From Thermoplasmata archaeon UBA61 (GTDB lineage Archaea > Thermoplasmatota > Thermoplasmata > Lutacidiplasmatales > UBA184), in NCBI GenBank assembly GCA_002503985.1, contig DASW01000002.1, forward strand, positions 310,001-374,000: DNA of 64,000 bases. Reading direction: 5' to 3'. The translations under genes and the position numbers were made by a program. This document shows, piece after piece, positions 32,517 to 41,219 of this stretch. Within the stretch, counting starts at the first letter, position 1. The number at the start of each line of letters is the position of its first letter. Below the pieces are notes generated by a model, which saw only the letters and a program-made list of their open reading frames with translations, was not told the origin of the DNA and searched no databases.

Positions 32517-33272
32517 CTATGGAGGACGGTCGACCGGTGGTTCAGCGAGGAATCTCTCCGCGGCCAGCTTGGTCGTGGCCTTTCGAAGGAGCTCGAGAGC
32601 GGTCGAGCGGCCGACCCCGAGCCGGGTCGCGAGGGTCGACAAGGAGGCTTTGCGCGGGTAATCGAAGTAGCCGAGCTGGAACGCCACGCGGAGCGCCCTC
32701 TCTTGCCGTCCCGTGAGGCCCCACCGTCGTCGATACGCCCCGGCGCGGACCAGGGAGGGTCTCGGAGCCCCGGCCCGCGCGGACGCCCGGAGAAGACGGC
32801 GGGCATCGCCGATCTGGGGGACCAGTACTTTCCAGGTCACCGACCCTGTCCCGTCGTCCGCTCCGAGGAACGGGCAGCTGATGCAGAAATCGCCCAGGTC
32901 GAACGCCGCCGAGCAGCCGGCCGGCATAGGGATGGACACGCGCACGAGGGCACGGTCGGCACCGAGGCTGGCCGCGGCGATGTCGCGGGCGGACAGACGG
33001 GCGCGGAGGCGCCGGATCAGCGGGGCGAGCCCCGCTTCGTCCGTCTGGACCTCGAAGAGTCGGAGGAGTCGGTGCCGTCCTCGGTCGGCCGGCCGGCAGG
33101 CCAGGAGGCGGAACGCCACGCCTTGGGACCGCAGCGTTTCCGTGACCCAGTCCTCCCCATCGACCCCGGTCAGTACGATCTCCACCATCGGGAGAGGCTC
33201 GTGGGTCTCCGGGGTCGCGCGCCCGGGACCCTTCTTCCGGACCCGCGGGGCGTGGGCAGAGGTTCTAGGCAC
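32517..33272 (-). CDS. Bacterioopsin-activator-type HTH_10 regulator
   Basis: A 251-residue protein. The C-terminal ~50 residues are an HTH_10 (Bat-type) domain: LTGRQERALRVAFQLGYFDY followed by the helix-turn-helix SLSTLATRLGVGRSTALELL. The N-terminal part resembles other archaeal regulators of this class and may sense a signal (CSAAFDLGDFCISC contains cysteines). I chose the GTG at 33272 because GAGGAGG lies about six bases before it and a TATA-like box (CTTATACC) is near 33307-33314; the next ATG at 33188 would lose 28 residues. Confidence 0.72.
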   Translation of the reverse strand: MPRTSAHAPRVRKKGPGRATPETHEPLPMVEIVLTGVDGEDWVTETLRSQGVAFRLLACRPADRGRHRLLRLFEVQTDEAGLAPLIRRLRARLSARDIAAASLGADRALVRVSIPMPAGCSAAFDLGDFCISCPFLGADDGTGSVTWKVLVPQIGDARRLLRASARAGAPRPSLVRAGAYRRRWGLTGRQERALRVAFQLGYFDYPRKASLSTLATRLGVGRSTALELLRKATTKLAAERFLAEPPVDRPP

Positions 33273-33418
33273 TCCGAGGCCTCCTCGACGGTTCGGGGGA
33301 CCGCCGGTATAAGTGAGCCCCGTCGGCCTCGGTTGACGGCACGTTGGGTCGAGGGGGGCTGGGTTCGCGGGAGAATGCATTCGCTTGGCTCCCCTGCGCC
33401 GAATGGGCTGGGGCCGCC

Positions 33419-34486
33419 CTACGAGATCGGAGTCGCGAACGACGGCACATAGTCATCGGCCAACCGCCCCACGATGGGAATCTTCTCCCCGCACTTCCGG
33501 CAACGGTTCTCGGGGTCGAGGCGCCAGGACTTGATCGTGAACCCGAGCCGTCGGACCGCGATGGTCCCACAGCGCGGGCAGTACGTGTGCTCGAGCGGGT
33601 GGCCCCACACATTCCCGAGGTAGACGTAGTCGAGGCCTTCCGCCTTCACGACCCGGTGAAGCTTCTCGAGCGTCGCCACCGGCGTTTCGGGAAGGTCCAT
33701 CATCCGGTAGTCCGGGTGGAATCGCAAGAGGTGGAACGGAGTCGAAGGGCCCAGTTCGTCCCGCACGAACCGGGCGAGCTTTTGGGTCGCCTCGACCGAC
33801 TCGCCGACCTGGGGGACGATGAGGTCGGTGATCTCGACGTGGACCCCTCGTTTCTGGAGGTCGGCCGCCGATTCGAAGATCGGCTCCGGGCCGGTGGCGG
33901 CGACGTACTTCCGAAGGAACCCGGGCTCGCCGCTCCCTTTGAAGTCGACGCTCACCGCGTCGAGGTGCGGACCGATGAGGCGGACCGCCTCGGGGGTCAT
34001 GTACCCGTTCGTCACGAAGTTCGCGAACAGGCCGGCCGCGTGCGCTTCCTGGATGACGTCGAGCGCGTACTCCGCGAAGATGGACGGCTCGTTGTAGGTG
34101 AACGTCACTCCGCTGCACCCGAACTTCGTCGCTTCGGCCACCGCGACGCGCGGAGGCAGGGACCGGCCGACCACCTCGTGTTCCTGGGAGATCTCGGCGT
34201 TCTGGCAGTACGCGCAGCGCCAGTTGCACCCGACGGTGCCGATGGAGTACACCCGAGTGCCGGGATGGAAATGAGAGAGCGGCTTCTTTTCGATGGGGTC
34301 GACCTGCACGGCGGACGCCTTCCCGTAGCTGAGGAGGAGCAAGCGGCCTCCCACGTTCTTCCGCACGAAGCAGAACCCGTGCGACCCGTCGGGGATCGTG
34401 CAGTAACGAGCGCAGGCGGTGCATCGCACCTTCGCGTCGGACGTGGGTTCGAAGAGAGTGGCGGGATGCCCGACCAAGGCGGTCAT
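33419..34486 (-). CDS. amrS: AmmeMemoRadiSam-system radical SAM enzyme
   Basis: A 355-residue radical SAM protein of the AmrS (COG1180) family. The core motif is CNWRCAYC (Cx3Cx2C) in VGCNWRCAYCQNAEISQ; an N-terminal ring of cysteines (CTACARYC, then GFCFVRKN) and a C-terminal zinc ribbon (CPRCG...CRKCG) are present. AmrS usually occurs with MEMO and AMMECR1 proteins, neither of which lies beside it here. The reaction is unproven. The ATG at 34486 is used; a GTG lies five codons upstream. Divergent from the CCA enzyme. Confidence 0.88.
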   Translation of the reverse strand: MTALVGHPATLFEPTSDAKVRCTACARYCTIPDGSHGFCFVRKNVGGRLLLLSYGKASAVQVDPIEKKPLSHFHPGTRVYSIGTVGCNWRCAYCQNAEISQEHEVVGRSLPPRVAVAEATKFGCSGVTFTYNEPSIFAEYALDVIQEAHAAGLFANFVTNGYMTPEAVRLIGPHLDAVSVDFKGSGEPGFLRKYVAATGPEPIFESAADLQKRGVHVEITDLIVPQVGESVEATQKLARFVRDELGPSTPFHLLRFHPDYRMMDLPETPVATLEKLHRVVKAEGLDYVYLGNVWGHPLEHTYCPRCGTIAVRRLGFTIKSWRLDPENRCRKCGEKIPIVGRLADDYVPSFATPIS

Positions 34487-34586
34487 AGGGTCTCTATCCA
34501 CGAGGCTCCGCCGGGCGATAAGCGTGGTCCCGTGCCGGCAGCTCGAGCCGAAGGTTCATCTGTGCCGGAACGTCCCCGGACGTTCG

Positions 34587-35999
34587 ATGACGGCCGCCGA
34601 CGAAGGTCCTGCGCAGGCCGCGGAAGCCGACACCATCGAGCGCGAGGTGGGCGCTCGGATCACTCCGTCCGCCGACTTCTTGGCCCGCGTCTCTGAGGTG
34701 CGAGCCGCGCTGGTCGAGCGCGTGACGGCGGCCGCGAAGGCCCGGTCGAGCCCCCTCGTGCGTGCTCTCGTCGCCGGGAGCGCCGCCCGAGGAACGTTCC
34801 TTCAGGACCGGCTCGACGTCGACCTGTTCTTGCTGTTCCCGCCCGACCTCCCGCGGGAACGATTGCGCGAGGAGGGCCTGGCCCTCGGCCGCGCGGTGCT
34901 TTCGGAACCGGAGACCCGCTACGCCGAGCACCCCTACCTCCGCGGGAAGTTCGAAGGGTTCACGGTCGACGCCGTCCCGGGGTTCGCGATCACCGACCCC
35001 TCCCATCCTCTTTCACCGGTCGACCGGACCCCATTCCACCAGGAGTACCTCGCCGGCCGGGAGACCCCTGAGATCGTCCGTCAGGTCCGCCTCGCGAAGC
35101 AGTTCTTCCGGTCGCTGGGCGTGTACGGTTCCGAAGCGAGGACGGAGGGCTTCTCGGGGTACCTGGTCGAGCTCGTCGTGATCCGCTTCGGCTCCCTGCG
35201 CCACCTCCTCGTCGCGGCCCGGGATTGGCGGGTCCCCGTTCGTCTCGCGGAGCCCGGCAAGGAGCCTCCCCGGCTGCCGGCCGACGTGGCGCTCGTCCTC
35301 GCCGACCCCGTCGACCCGAACCGCAACGTCGCGAGCGCCCTATCGCGCCGGAACCTCGGCCTCTTCATCCTGGCCGCGAGGGCGTACCTTTCTCGGCCGA
35401 GCGCCCGGTTCTTCGAGGTGCACGCGACCCTGCCGTTCTCGAAGGAGGCGGCCCTCGCTCTCCTTCATGCCCGCGGCACGCACGTCACGGTCGCCGTCCT
35501 TCCTCGACCGGACCTGGTCGACGACACGCTCTATCCCCAGGTGCGCAAAGCCGCTCGCGCGGTCGCCGACGAGCTCTCCCGTTCCGATTTCGCGGTCCTC
35601 GGCGAGGCGAGCGCCGCCGACGCGAGCTCGGTCGTGATCGTGGTCGAGCTGGCGCATCCCCGACGGCCGCAGGTCCGTGTCCAGGACGGTCCCCCGGCCG
35701 GCATCGACCGGGTCGGCCACTTCCTCGAGAAGTGGGGCGCGAAGAGCGACCAGGTCCTCCAGGGACCGTACGTCCGACCCGACGGCAGCTTGGGGGTCGA
35801 TGCCCGTCGTGCCGAACGGGATGCGGAAGCGGTGCTGCGCGCGGCGTTCCCTCGACTCTCCCTCGGCAAGGACCTCACCCCCAAGGAGGCGGGACCGTGC
35901 GACGTGCGGACGCTCGGAGAGGCCGCCGAGACCCCCGCGCTCGCGGAGGCGCTCCGAGCGCTTCTCGCGCGACGCCTGCCTTGGCTCGACGACCCGTGA
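34587..35999 (+). CDS. cca: CCA-adding enzyme (class I, archaeal)
   Basis: A 470-residue tRNA nucleotidyltransferase that adds CCA to tRNA 3' ends. The class I head motif is VAGSAARGTF followed by DVDLFLLFP (G-S, then D-x-D), and the FTVDAVPGF segment carries the third acid. The length and arrangement fit the archaeal family. I start it at the ATG at 34587. The open frame before it is antisense to amrS. Confidence 0.9.
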   Translation: MTAADEGPAQAAEADTIEREVGARITPSADFLARVSEVRAALVERVTAAAKARSSPLVRALVAGSAARGTFLQDRLDVDLFLLFPPDLPRERLREEGLALGRAVLSEPETRYAEHPYLRGKFEGFTVDAVPGFAITDPSHPLSPVDRTPFHQEYLAGRETPEIVRQVRLAKQFFRSLGVYGSEARTEGFSGYLVELVVIRFGSLRHLLVAARDWRVPVRLAEPGKEPPRLPADVALVLADPVDPNRNVASALSRRNLGLFILAARAYLSRPSARFFEVHATLPFSKEAALALLHARGTHVTVAVLPRPDLVDDTLYPQVRKAARAVADELSRSDFAVLGEASAADASSVVIVVELAHPRRPQVRVQDGPPAGIDRVGHFLEKWGAKSDQVLQGPYVRPDGSLGVDARRAERDAEAVLRAAFPRLSLGKDLTPKEAGPCDVRTLGEAAETPALAEALRALLARRLPWLDDP

Positions 36000-36018
36000 C
36001 CGGGCCGGACCGATCATC

Positions 36019-36384
36019 CTAGATGGCGTGCGGCGAAAGGTTCTGGAGGACGAACCAGAGCGCGAGCCATCCGAAGAACTCGAGCGCGATCAAGCCTGCC
36101 CAATCGCCCTTCGTGTAGGTCGACGACCGGGAGCGCAGGCGTCGTATCAGGAACGGGACGAGGGCGATGAGCACGACCCCGACCGGGAAGACCACGTACC
36201 AGAACAGGCCGAGGACCGACAGCGCCCACGATAGGATCCCGATGAGGACCGTGAACGCACCGGCCAGCCCAAGCGCGTAGGCCATCTCGAACTCCTTGGT
36301 GAGGAAGGCGACCTCGTCGAATACGGGGAACTCGAAGGCGGGGGCCTGTTCTTCCGCCGGCTTGCGGCGGACCTTCTTCGCCAT
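36019..36384 (-). CDS. Small membrane protein
   Basis: A 121-residue protein. A charged N-terminus (KKVRRKPAEEQ) precedes three hydrophobic segments (residues ~38-58, ~62-82 and ~96-114). No known family. It stands four bases after lipA, so the two are probably co-transcribed, but no link to lipoylation is known. Confidence 0.6.
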   Translation of the reverse strand: MAKKVRRKPAEEQAPAFEFPVFDEVAFLTKEFEMAYALGLAGAFTVLIGILSWALSVLGLFWYVVFPVGVVLIALVPFLIRRLRSRSSTYTKGDWAGLIALEFFGWLALWFVLQNLSPHAI

Positions 36385-36387
36385 CGC

Positions 36388-37302
36388 TCAGCCTCCCCGC
36401 GCCGCGCGGGCCTGCCGATAGAGCTCCTCCGCGCGGTAGGAGCTTCGCACGAGGGGGCCGCTCGCGGCGCCCCGGAAGCCGAGGGAGAGCGCGGTCGCCT
36501 GCCAGCGGGAGAACTCGTCCGGGGGGACGTAGCGGTGGACCGGACGGTGGTCCGGGTCCGGGCGCAGGTACTGCCCGAGCGTGAGGAGGTCTACCTCGGC
36601 GGACCGAAGGTCGCGAAGCGCCATCTCGAGCTCGGCATCGGTCTCGCCCAGGCCCAGCATGAGGGAGCTCTTCGTGACCAAGCCCTTGGGGCCGAGGCGG
36701 TGGGCCGCCCGCAGGACGCCGAGCGACCGGTCGTAGCCGGCGCGCGGGTCACGCACCTCGGAGCTGATCGAACGAACGGTCTCTAGGTTGTGCGCGAGCA
36801 CGTCCGGAGGGGATTCGAGGAGCGGTCGCAGCGCGTCGTCCCGTCCTCCGAGGTCACCGATGAGGAGTTCGACGAGCGTACGGGGAGATTCGGCTCGGAT
36901 CTTGCGTACGGTCTCGGCCAGCACCGACGCGCCGCCATCCTCGAGGTCGTCCCGGCAGACCTGGGTCAGCACCACGTACCGCAGCCCCCACCGGTGGACC
37001 GCCTCAGCGATGCGCGACGGCTCGGTGCGGTCGACCACGCCCCGAGGCCAGTGGGTCGTGACGGCGCAGAACGTGCATCGGCGGGTGCATTCGGTCCCGA
37101 GCAGCATGAGGGTCGCCGCGCCGGCCGACCAGCATTCCGAAAGGTTCGGGCAGCGCGCCTCTCGGCACACCGTGTCGAGACCGAGCTCTCCCAGGATCCC
37201 TCGGACCTCGGGATACGCCGCCCCACGCGGGGGGCGAACGCGGATCCACTCGGGCAGAGCGGACGGCTCCGTCGCCAGAGTGGGGGTGGAAGAGCTGGCC
37301 AC
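36388..37302 (-). CDS. lipA: Lipoyl synthase
   Basis: A 304-residue radical SAM enzyme that inserts two sulfurs into octanoyl groups on lipoate-dependent enzymes. The auxiliary cluster motif is C46-x4-C51-x5-C57 (CREARCPNLSEC) and the radical SAM cluster is C72-x3-C76-x2-C79 (CTRRCTFC). The C-terminal VRSSYRAEELY carries the conserved R-S-S-Y. It implies the organism has lipoylated proteins (a glycine cleavage or 2-oxoacid dehydrogenase system), none of which appear in this window. Confidence 0.93.
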   Translation of the reverse strand: MASSSTPTLATEPSALPEWIRVRPPRGAAYPEVRGILGELGLDTVCREARCPNLSECWSAGAATLMLLGTECTRRCTFCAVTTHWPRGVVDRTEPSRIAEAVHRWGLRYVVLTQVCRDDLEDGGASVLAETVRKIRAESPRTLVELLIGDLGGRDDALRPLLESPPDVLAHNLETVRSISSEVRDPRAGYDRSLGVLRAAHRLGPKGLVTKSSLMLGLGETDAELEMALRDLRSAEVDLLTLGQYLRPDPDHRPVHRYVPPDEFSRWQATALSLGFRGAASGPLVRSSYRAEELYRQARAARGG

Positions 37303-37326
37303 GCCGGGCCGACCCGCGGAAGCCCT

Positions 37327-38484
37327 TTAGGCTTTCCGCGAGCGGCCGCGGCCGACCCGTTCTTCGAGGAGGGTGGTGAGAAGACTCGCCGGAAGCTCGT
37401 CCATCGAGACGTTGTTCGACTCTCCCGACGACCCCATCTCGAGGACCACGAGGCCGTCCCGCTCGAGCTCCTTCAGGGTGCGCCAGAACGTCGTTCGGCT
37501 CATCGGGTCCGCCCCGAGCTCCTCCAGGAGGGCCGTGTGGTTCGCCCGAAGTTTCTGGCTCGTGGTGGAGGCGCCGCGTCGCTTGAGCGTCCGAGAAAGG
37601 GCGAGGAGCACCCCGAGCTCGTTCGTCGAGAGCGATTCGAGTTGCGTCTCGCTCACGGTGGGAAGGAGCGAGCCCTTGGCCCGCCGAACGTGCTCGGCTC
37701 CGACCGAGTCGGCCCCCGCCTCCTCCGCGGCGTGCGCGGCGCCCGAGAGCACTTCGAGCGCGAACCGAGCGTCCCCGTTCGGGGCGGCGATGCGAGCGAT
37801 CTGGTCGAGGACCTCGCGGTCGATGCTTCCGGGACGGAGGGCCAGTTCCGCGCGGGACTCGAGGATGTCGGTGAGCGCCGCCCGGTCGTACGGGGCAAGG
37901 GACAGCCGATGCGTCACGCCGAAGCTCGACCGGCTCGCCGGGTCGAGGTACGGGAACAGGTCCTCGGACGCGACCAGGACGAGCGAGATCGAACCCAGCT
38001 CGACCTCGCGCGAGCGCGAGAGCAGGTAGACAAGCTTCGTCTCCTGCCGGACCAAGCTGGACGCTTCGTCCAGTAGGACGAGGAGGTGGGAGGGGTTCTT
38101 CCGGATCCCTTGTTCGAAGACGTCCAGCATCTCGGAAAGGGAGTACCCCCGGTCGGGGAGCGACACCTGGACCATCCGCAGGAGGTCGAGCATGACCGTT
38201 CGGTCGCTCGCGCGCCGCCAGCAGTTCACGTAGGCGGCCTTGACCGGGAACCCTCCGAGCCGGCCTCCCCGTTCGAGGTCCGAAGCGAGCCGACGGACGA
38301 GGGCGGTCTTCCCGCTGCCGACCCCGCCGGTGAGGAGAAGATGGAACGGAAGCCCCTTCGCGAGCGACTCCCGGTAGCGACGGCGAAGCAGCTCGAGCTC
38401 GATGTCGCGGCGGACGAGGCGGGTCGGAAGGTACGACGGGTCGAGGGTCTCCTCCCGAACGAGGATGGGGGACACGGTATTCAT
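37327..38484 (-). CDS. Orc1/Cdc6-family AAA+ ATPase
   Basis: A 385-residue AAA+ protein: Walker A TGGVGSGKTALVRR, Walker B LLVLLDEASS, a sensor-2-like region near NGDARFALEVLSGAA, and a C-terminal winged-helix part (TTFWRTLKELERDGLVVLEM). It opens with REETLDPSYLPTRLVRRDIE, typical of the family. Such proteins load the replicative helicase at origins; some paralogues act in regulation. I start it at the ATG at 38484. The adjoining gap is only ~30 bases and holds no room for an origin. Confidence 0.8.
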   Translation of the reverse strand: MNTVSPILVREETLDPSYLPTRLVRRDIELELLRRRYRESLAKGLPFHLLLTGGVGSGKTALVRRLASDLERGGRLGGFPVKAAYVNCWRRASDRTVMLDLLRMVQVSLPDRGYSLSEMLDVFEQGIRKNPSHLLVLLDEASSLVRQETKLVYLLSRSREVELGSISLVLVASEDLFPYLDPASRSSFGVTHRLSLAPYDRAALTDILESRAELALRPGSIDREVLDQIARIAAPNGDARFALEVLSGAAHAAEEAGADSVGAEHVRRAKGSLLPTVSETQLESLSTNELGVLLALSRTLKRRGASTTSQKLRANHTALLEELGADPMSRTTFWRTLKELERDGLVVLEMGSSGESNNVSMDELPASLLTTLLEERVGRGRSRKA

Positions 38485-38515
38485 CGTTCGCGCGAGGGGA
38501 CCAGGGCGGGGCTTA

Positions 38516-39148
38516 TCATCTTCGCCGTCGGACGGGCCGCCTCCGCCGAGGCGGGGTCGGGAGGTCGAGACCGTCGAGCACCTGTCGCAGGAGGTGGCTC
38601 GGAGGGGCTCGCGCGTCCAGGACCTGCCAGCGGTTCGAGCGCGCCAGCGCGCGGTAGGCGCGGGCGACCCTTCGAAGGGTCCGGAGCCGCTCGAGGGGGC
38701 CACGTTGCAGTGCCCGGCCGCCGAGGCGCCGAACCGCCTCCGCGGGGGAGAGGTCGAGGAGGACGACCCGGTCCGGCGTCACGGTGGCCGACCGCTGGAG
38801 CTCCGCGAGGCGTCGTCGGTCCCGAGGAGGCAGGGCGCTTCCCTGATAGGCGAGGGTCGAGTAGAACGAGCGGTCCTGGAGGACCACGTCGTGCCGGAGA
38901 AGGTCGCGCTCTAGGTCCGGGGCCGCGAGATGTCGGTCCACCGTGAAGTACACGGCGCCGGTCCATGGGTCCTCGGCAGCGGCCGATTGGGCCAAGGCTC
39001 CAAGGCGGGGGTCGGCCGGCTCTCGGCGGACGGCAACCGATAGGCCCCGACGTTGGAGGGCCCGAGCGAGCGACCGGAGGAGCGTGGACTTCCCTACGCC
39101 ATCAATCCCTTCGAGGACCAGGAAGGTCCCGCGCCGGCGGGTCGTCAT
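38516..39148 (-). CDS. tmk: Thymidylate kinase
   Basis: A 210-residue dTMP kinase: P-loop LEGIDGVGKSTLL, a DRSFYSTLAYQG segment (the DRY/F-x-x-S motif), and the LID-side region RLGGRALQRGPLERLRT. It makes dTDP for DNA synthesis. The tail is very basic (PPRRRRPVRRRR). The ATG at 39148 overlaps the tatD stop (ATGA). Part of the tatD-tmk-cdc6 group, which suggests shared transcription of replication-linked genes. Confidence 0.88.
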   Translation of the reverse strand: MTTRRRGTFLVLEGIDGVGKSTLLRSLARALQRRGLSVAVRREPADPRLGALAQSAAAEDPWTGAVYFTVDRHLAAPDLERDLLRHDVVLQDRSFYSTLAYQGSALPPRDRRRLAELQRSATVTPDRVVLLDLSPAEAVRRLGGRALQRGPLERLRTLRRVARAYRALARSNRWQVLDARAPPSHLLRQVLDGLDLPTPPRRRRPVRRRR

Positions 39149-40020
39149 TCGGCGGCACCCTCCGGGCTGACCTCGGGGCGCCAGCCGTAGACGCGTTCGA
39201 CCGATTCCACGAAGGGCACCCAAAGCCGGTCCGCGCCCTGCGCGGGGTCTTCCGCGATCGCGGTCGCTCGGCGTGGGACCGTCGCGAGGTCGAGGACCGC
39301 CCCGGGACGCTTCGGGTCATCGAGATAGTCCGTTTCGAGGAACCAGGGTCCGGGGTCCGTCGAGACCTCGCGGACGAGGTCGCGGCGGGCCAGGTACGAC
39401 GGGACGACCCCACCGGCCGACCCCGGTGCGACCCGGCTCCGGGAGTAGTGCTTGACGACCCGTTCTGGACGCAGCCCGGCCTCGCGGCCCTGGGCGGCCA
39501 GGGCGAGGAGGCCATCGGCGGTTAGGTCGGAGGAATGGACCACCACGGGGCAGTCGGAGTCGCGCGCCGCTTGAAGGGCGTGTCGAAACGCCTCCTCTAC
39601 GACCACCGCGACCTCGTCGCTCACCGGAAAGTGGGGGCGACCCACCTCCCCGAGCGCGACCGCCCTCTTCTCCCGCACCCAGCGTCCTGCCAGGTCGAGG
39701 GCGGAGCAGTGAAGCTCGAGGGCGGCGGCGGGCCCTAGCTTCGTCGAGGCTTCCACGAGGTCGATCGGATACGGGGCGAGGACGGGGTAGGCTCGGACGC
39801 CTACCTCCTCGTGCACCTTCTGGGCGAGGCGCGAAGTGACTTCGAACTGCCGGCCGTACGCCTCAAGCGAGAGAGGGACGGTCCCTTCGTAGTTCTGGGT
39901 CGCGAGGAACAGGTGGGTCCCGCCCGCCGCCCGGAACCGTTCGACCGCGCGGACCCCGTCCCCGTTCGGGGAGAGGTGGCAGTGGTGGTCGACGACCGGG
40001 AGACCACGTGGCAGGGACAT
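39145..40020 (-). CDS. TatD-family metal-dependent hydrolase
   Basis: A 291-residue metallohydrolase. The metal-site motifs are DHHCHL (residues 11-16), ALGEVGRPH, VVVHSSDLT, VKHYSRS and ETDYLDDPKRP, as in TatD-type DNases and the archaeal TatD-like branch. It probably acts on DNA or a small ester, with no evidence here to decide. It overlaps tmk by four bases. Confidence 0.83.
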   Translation of the reverse strand: MSLPRGLPVVDHHCHLSPNGDGVRAVERFRAAGGTHLFLATQNYEGTVPLSLEAYGRQFEVTSRLAQKVHEEVGVRAYPVLAPYPIDLVEASTKLGPAAALELHCSALDLAGRWVREKRAVALGEVGRPHFPVSDEVAVVVEEAFRHALQAARDSDCPVVVHSSDLTADGLLALAAQGREAGLRPERVVKHYSRSRVAPGSAGGVVPSYLARRDLVREVSTDPGPWFLETDYLDDPKRPGAVLDLATVPRRATAIAEDPAQGADRLWVPFVESVERVYGWRPEVSPEGAAE

Positions 40021-40043
40021 CCCGGTTCCTCCCGGGGCGCGTC

Positions 40044-40592
40044 TCAGCGAAGGAGACCCGCGCCCTGGAGCTCCTTCGTGATCTTCTTGACGGCGACCTC
40101 GACGTCCGAGGGCTTTCGCGCCCCCGTGCAGACGAGCTTGCCGCTACCGAAGAGAAGGACCACGACCCGCGGTTCATCGATCCGGCAGACGAGGCCGGGG
40201 AACTGCTCGGGTTCGTACTCGACCCGGTCGAGCCCCAGGGTGACGGCGATCGCGTTGAGGTTGATCTCGCTCTCGAGGTCCGAGCTCGCGACGATGTTCT
40301 GGACCTCGATCTTCGGGTGCATGTTGATCTTCTGGCCGCCCTTCTTGATCTGCGCGGCGACCGTCCGGATCGATTCCTCGACCTCGTGCATGCTCTTCGC
40401 GCCGGTGCAGACGACCTTCCCCGACCGGAAGAGCAGGATCGCGGTCTTGGGTTGCTTCAGCCGATAGATGAGTCCGGGGAACTGCTCGGGCTCGTACTCG
40501 GCCCCGTCCAGGCCCAGGGCGATCGACTGCAGGTCGAGCTCGTCCCCGAGGGAAGTGGACGCTACGACGTTCTCGATGCGAATCTTGACCAT
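40044..40592 (-). CDS. tbp: TATA-box-binding protein
   Basis: A 182-residue protein of two ~90-residue repeats (first MVKIRIENVVASTSLGDELD; second HPKIEVQNIVASSDLESEIN), each containing the signatures YEPEQFPGLI/V and ILLF/VLLFGSGK. TBP binds the TATA box and begins transcription with TFB. Its own promoter has two overlapping TATA-like sequences (40612-40635), so it may regulate itself. Confidence 0.97.
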   Translation of the reverse strand: MVKIRIENVVASTSLGDELDLQSIALGLDGAEYEPEQFPGLIYRLKQPKTAILLFRSGKVVCTGAKSMHEVEESIRTVAAQIKKGGQKINMHPKIEVQNIVASSDLESEINLNAIAVTLGLDRVEYEPEQFPGLVCRIDEPRVVVLLFGSGKLVCTGARKPSDVEVAVKKITKELQGAGLLR

Positions 40593-40611
40593 TTAAATCC
40601 CCGCCGCCGTG

Positions 40612-40635
40612 AGTATTTAAACCAGTATTTAAACC
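40612..40635 (-). promoter_or_regulatory. Tandem TATA-like boxes upstream of tbp
   Basis: The 12-base unit GGTTTAAATACT (minus strand) occurs twice in direct succession. The nearer copy lies about 25 bases before the ATG, the right place for a leaderless transcript; the further copy is one unit upstream. Confidence 0.75.
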
Positions 40636-40707
40636 ATCGGGTTTTTTGAAACGCCCCCGTTCCCGAGGAGGACGCCGCTTGCCTTCGCCGGGGTCGCACC
40701 GGGGGGC

Positions 40708-41160
40708 CTAACGGACCCGGTCGGGAAGGGAGAACCCGATGAGCAACGCCCCCCCGACACATAGGATGACAGTACCCGCGGTCGCCAGGAGCAGCGTGGT
40801 GGTCGTGGATAGCCCGAGGAGCACGCCGGACAGTATCAGCAACACGGCCGGCACTAGGAGCAAGGCGCCCCAACGGGCCAGCGGTCGACGGTCGGTGAAG
40901 TGAGGCGTTGATCCATGGGCCCGCGGGCCCGGTATCCCGCCGGCCCCGCCTCCCGATGTCGGGAGAGTCTTGGGTCCGGGCACGGGGGCGCTGTCATCAG
41001 CCTTCGACCCGTACAGCGGGAACACTCCGAACCGATGGCAGAGCGGGCAACGCATGTACCGCGAGGTCCCCAGGCGGACCGCGGTGAACGACATCCCGGG
41101 CACGAAGTCGTAGTCGAACTCGCCCTGGCAGTGACGGCACCGCAGCTTTCGAGTTACCAT
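40708..41160 (-). CDS. Zinc-ribbon membrane protein
   Basis: A 150-residue protein. An N-terminal zinc ribbon (CRHC...CPLC at residues ~8-41) is followed by a linker and two hydrophobic segments near the C-terminus (ALLLVPAVLLILSGVLLGLS and a second). The function is unknown. Confidence 0.6.
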   Translation of the reverse strand: MVTRKLRCRHCQGEFDYDFVPGMSFTAVRLGTSRYMRCPLCHRFGVFPLYGSKADDSAPVPGPKTLPTSGGGAGGIPGPRAHGSTPHFTDRRPLARWGALLLVPAVLLILSGVLLGLSTTTTLLLATAGTVILCVGGALLIGFSLPDRVR

Positions 41161-41219
41161 CGAATCCCTTCGGGTCCCGCCGTCTCAGTGCGTCCTGTCT
41201 TGAGGACTCCCCGCCGACC

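Noticed and set aside
38485..38515. Replication origin beside cdc6
   Set aside because: The gap is ~30 bases, with no repeated origin boxes or AT-rich element.
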